Part shown: one piece after another, positions 62,398-64,000 of the stretch
Position numbering within the stretch: the first letter of the stretch is position 1
Layout of the letters: each line of letters opens with the position of its first letter
From: Chania fonticola_B
GTDB lineage: Bacteria; Pseudomonadota; Gammaproteobacteria; Enterobacterales; Enterobacteriaceae
Strand: one strand, 5' to 3'
DNA length: 64,000 nucleotides
Assembly (NCBI RefSeq): GCF_048537545.1
Contig: NZ_CP183218.1
Notes under the pieces: generated by a model
Seen by the model: only the letters and a program-made list of their open reading frames with translations
Databases searched by the model: none
What the model was told of the DNA's origin: nothing
Translations under genes and position numbers: made by a program

Positions 62398-63185
62398 GGT
62401 GGAATATTTGGTCATGACGCCGAGTTAGTGTTATTGTATGCTTCGCTTTTTGGATGACTGATGGCAAAGGTTGATGTGGTTTGTCCCCGCTGTTCTGAAA
62501 CTCAGGGTGTGATCAGAAACGGTCATTCCAGCTCAGGAACGCAGCTCTATCGCTGCAAACTATGCCTGAAGACCTTCCAGCTCAGCTATCGCTACAACGG
62601 AGCTAAACCCGAAACCCATCAGACCATTATTGATATGGCGATGAACGGCTCCGGATGCCGCGATACCGCAAGGGTATTGAAGATAAGCCTCAACACCGTT
62701 CTCCGTCATCTAAAAAACTTGCCCCGCATCAGGTAGCGCAAAACGTTGAGCCAGGGGCAGAAGTCGTTATCTGCTGTGAAGCCGATGAGCAGTGGTCGTA
62801 TGTCCGCTGTAAAGACAATCCGCGCTGGCTGTTTTATGCCTATGACCGTATCCGCAAACGTGTTCTCGCCCATGCATTTGGCCCACGTAACGCTCTGACA
62901 TTGCAGCGTCTTCTGGCTTTACTGAGTCGGTTTAACATTGCCTTCTACATGACCGATGCATGGCCGGTCTATCAGACGCTGCTGGCCTCAACCAGCCATG
63001 TTATCAGCAAGAAATATACTCAGCGGATAGAACGACATAATCTGAATCTGAGAACTCACATCAAACGCCTTGCCCGCAAAACCATCTGCTTCTCAAAGTC
63101 AGAAGAGATGCACGATAAGATCATCGGTTCGTATCTGACAATCAACCACTACCACTAAATCTGCGTCACGACCGAATATTTACCT
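62398..63185 (+). mobile_element. IS1-family insertion sequence, 788 bp
   Basis: The ends are inverted repeats: left GGTGGAATATTTGGTCATGA, right (complement) GGTAAATATTCGGTCGTGAC, both continuing into CGC and differing by one gap and a few bases. Inside are insA and a -1 frame insB, as in IS1. The flanking 9 bases (CATTTAATA and TTCTTTATT) are not a target duplication, so the copy is old, or formed by recombination. Confidence 0.9.
62461..63158 (+). CDS. IS1-family transposase InsAB' (programmed -1 frameshift)
   Basis: InsA (62461-62736, 91 residues) has the zinc-finger CPRCSETQGVIRNG...CKLCLKTF and a helix-turn-helix. The second frame (62655-63158) carries the DDE parts: CEADEQWSYV, FYMTDAWPVYQ and TQRIERHNLNLRTHIKRLAR. 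The slippery A6C sequence (AAAAAAC at 62712-62718) lies in the overlap and permits the -1 shift that fuses them into active transposase. Both frames are intact, so the element may still be mobile. Confidence 0.92.
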
Positions 63186-63238
63186 TCTTTATTGAAACGA
63201 GTTTTATTTCCAATGAGCCTAAACCAAGGGGATATATT

Positions 63239-63457
63239 ATGATGATATTCAATAAACGTATTGGAACTGCCACTTTGGCGATTATCCTGGTTTTGTCAGT
63301 CAGTGCCTGTTCCAACATGTCAAAACGTGACCGTAACACGGCCATCGGTGCTGGTGCGGGTGCCGCAGGTGGTGCTGTATTAACTGATGGCAATGCAGTA
63401 GGTACCATCGGAGGTGCTGCCATCGGTGGGCTTATTGGTAATCAGATAAGTAAATAA
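63239..63457 (+). CDS. osmB: Osmotically inducible lipoprotein OsmB
   Basis: The 72-residue lipoprotein has lipobox VSAC (Cys23), then SNMSKRDRNTAIGAGAGAAG and a Gly/Ala-rich glycine-zipper stretch ending GGLIGNQISK. It follows E. coli OsmB, also 72 residues, step by step. It lies 53 bases after the IS1-family element, which may have altered its original control region. Confidence 0.93.
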   Translation: MMIFNKRIGTATLAIILVLSVSACSNMSKRDRNTAIGAGAGAAGGAVLTDGNAVGTIGGAAIGGLIGNQISK

Positions 63458-63618
63458 ACGTCAATTAATACCATTATGGTGGAGTATCAGACAGCTCGAA
63501 CTGCGTGGAGCTTATTGCTGATAATATGTTAGGCGCCGTAACGATTTTTGCTATTGGCCATCTTTCCGTTTCAACGCGCTGCGTTATGGTGCTGCCTGAT
63601 AAGAAAAAAGGGATTTAT

Positions 63619-63873
63619 ATGAAAAAGAAGATGTCGTGTATCTCTTTAAATTATAGAAAAGTCCTGGGAGCCTCATCTCCTGTATTGAGCATCGGTTTCG
63701 TTAATATAAAAAATGAGCATTTTACGATACGTTATAATTTTCCGCCGGATACCCCGAAACGCACAGAACGACGAGTCTCCATACTTTTAAACCTTCTGCA
63801 GAGACAACAAAAATTTAATTTTAAGGGTTTCCGAGAGGGAAGTCATTCAGAAACAAGTGAAATGAACATTTGA
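63619..63873 (+). CDS. Small protein of unknown function, 84 residues
   Basis: AAGGGA lies 7 bases before the ATG at 63619; the product starts MKKKMSCISLNYRKVLGASS and has a basic, soluble C-terminal half (PPDTPKRTERRVSILLNLLQ). A longer frame opening at 63505 has no ribosome site. I do not recognise a family. It is the last gene of the window; 63874-64000 shows nothing. Confidence 0.45.
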   Translation: MKKKMSCISLNYRKVLGASSPVLSIGFVNIKNEHFTIRYNFPPDTPKRTERRVSILLNLLQRQQKFNFKGFREGSHSETSEMNI

Positions 63874-64000
63874 GTTTAACCATTGAATGGGCTGAAAAAG
63901 GATGTTCCCCTCAGTTTATAACAGCGCGCAAAACGCAGCCCCTTAGCTAAACTATTTAGTGTAAAGCGCTCAGACACACTGCCCGTTTAAACTACCCATT

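Noticed and set aside
1..64000. CRISPR array or prophage
   Set aside because: No regularly spaced short repeats and no phage structural or integrase genes were seen.

Overview
The window is a chromosome segment of an enterobacterium, most likely Serratia or a close relative in the Yersiniaceae. The backbone follows the E. coli order eda-zwf-hexR-pykA-lpxM-mepM-znuACB-ruvBAC-yebC-nudB-aspS-yecDEN-cmoAB-cutC-yecM-argS, then murJ-mviM-yceH-rimJ-mdtH-grxB-yceB-ycdYX-ghrA-tRNA-Ser-osmB. It has the Serratia/Yersinia traits of eda directly beside zwf without edd, an extra FmdB-type zinc ribbon next to aspS, and a second UbiB-like kinase gene. The genus is inferred from gene order and protein similarity recalled from memory; no search was run.

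Layout: 1-3753 holds the end of a mannose-family PTS operon (EIIB, EIIA) with a clear sigma-54 promoter and its LevR-type activator. 3860-20738 is an accessory island of about 16.8 kb, bracketed by imperfect direct repeats of about 42 bp. 20783-27017 is central carbon metabolism (eda, zwf, hexR, pykA) plus a leucine-rich-repeat protein. 27200-27462 is a hok/sok-type toxin-antitoxin locus. 27684-48060 is conserved housekeeping with several tiny lipoprotein or membrane genes at 43.2-46.0 kb. 48373-48735 is an AT-rich orphan gene. 49040-60337 is housekeeping ending in tRNA-Ser(GGA). 60338-64000 is a variable tail with a duplicated tRNA 3' end and terminator, a Crp/Fnr-type regulator, a SYLF-domain protein, an IS1-family element and osmB.

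The island is the most interesting part. It reads as a siderophore-microcin-like (class IIb-like) system with unusual parts. It has an MchC/MceJ-like protein, an HlyC-family acyltransferase (MchD/MceI-like), two NRPS proteins (C-A-T and C-A-T-TE), a 58-residue double-glycine precursor peptide too short for routine gene finding, a TcdA/TcdB-type (GT44) glycosyltransferase, and on the opposite strand a C39-peptidase ABC exporter with its HlyD-type partner. The A-domain pocket residues read as lysine-like (module 1) and cysteine-like (module 2), and the first C domain resembles the aryl-accepting domain of EntF. Fur-box-like sequences lie at the start of both main transcription units. The working model is an iron-regulated peptide that carries a dedicated NRPS-made, possibly catecholate, appendage and possibly a sugar, and is exported by the C39 system. 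A 30-residue hydrophobic peptide gene with its own promoter and terminator (16675-16767) is the best immunity candidate. No TonB receptor, aryl-acid activation gene or carrier-protein activating enzyme is encoded here, so those would have to come from elsewhere in the genome.
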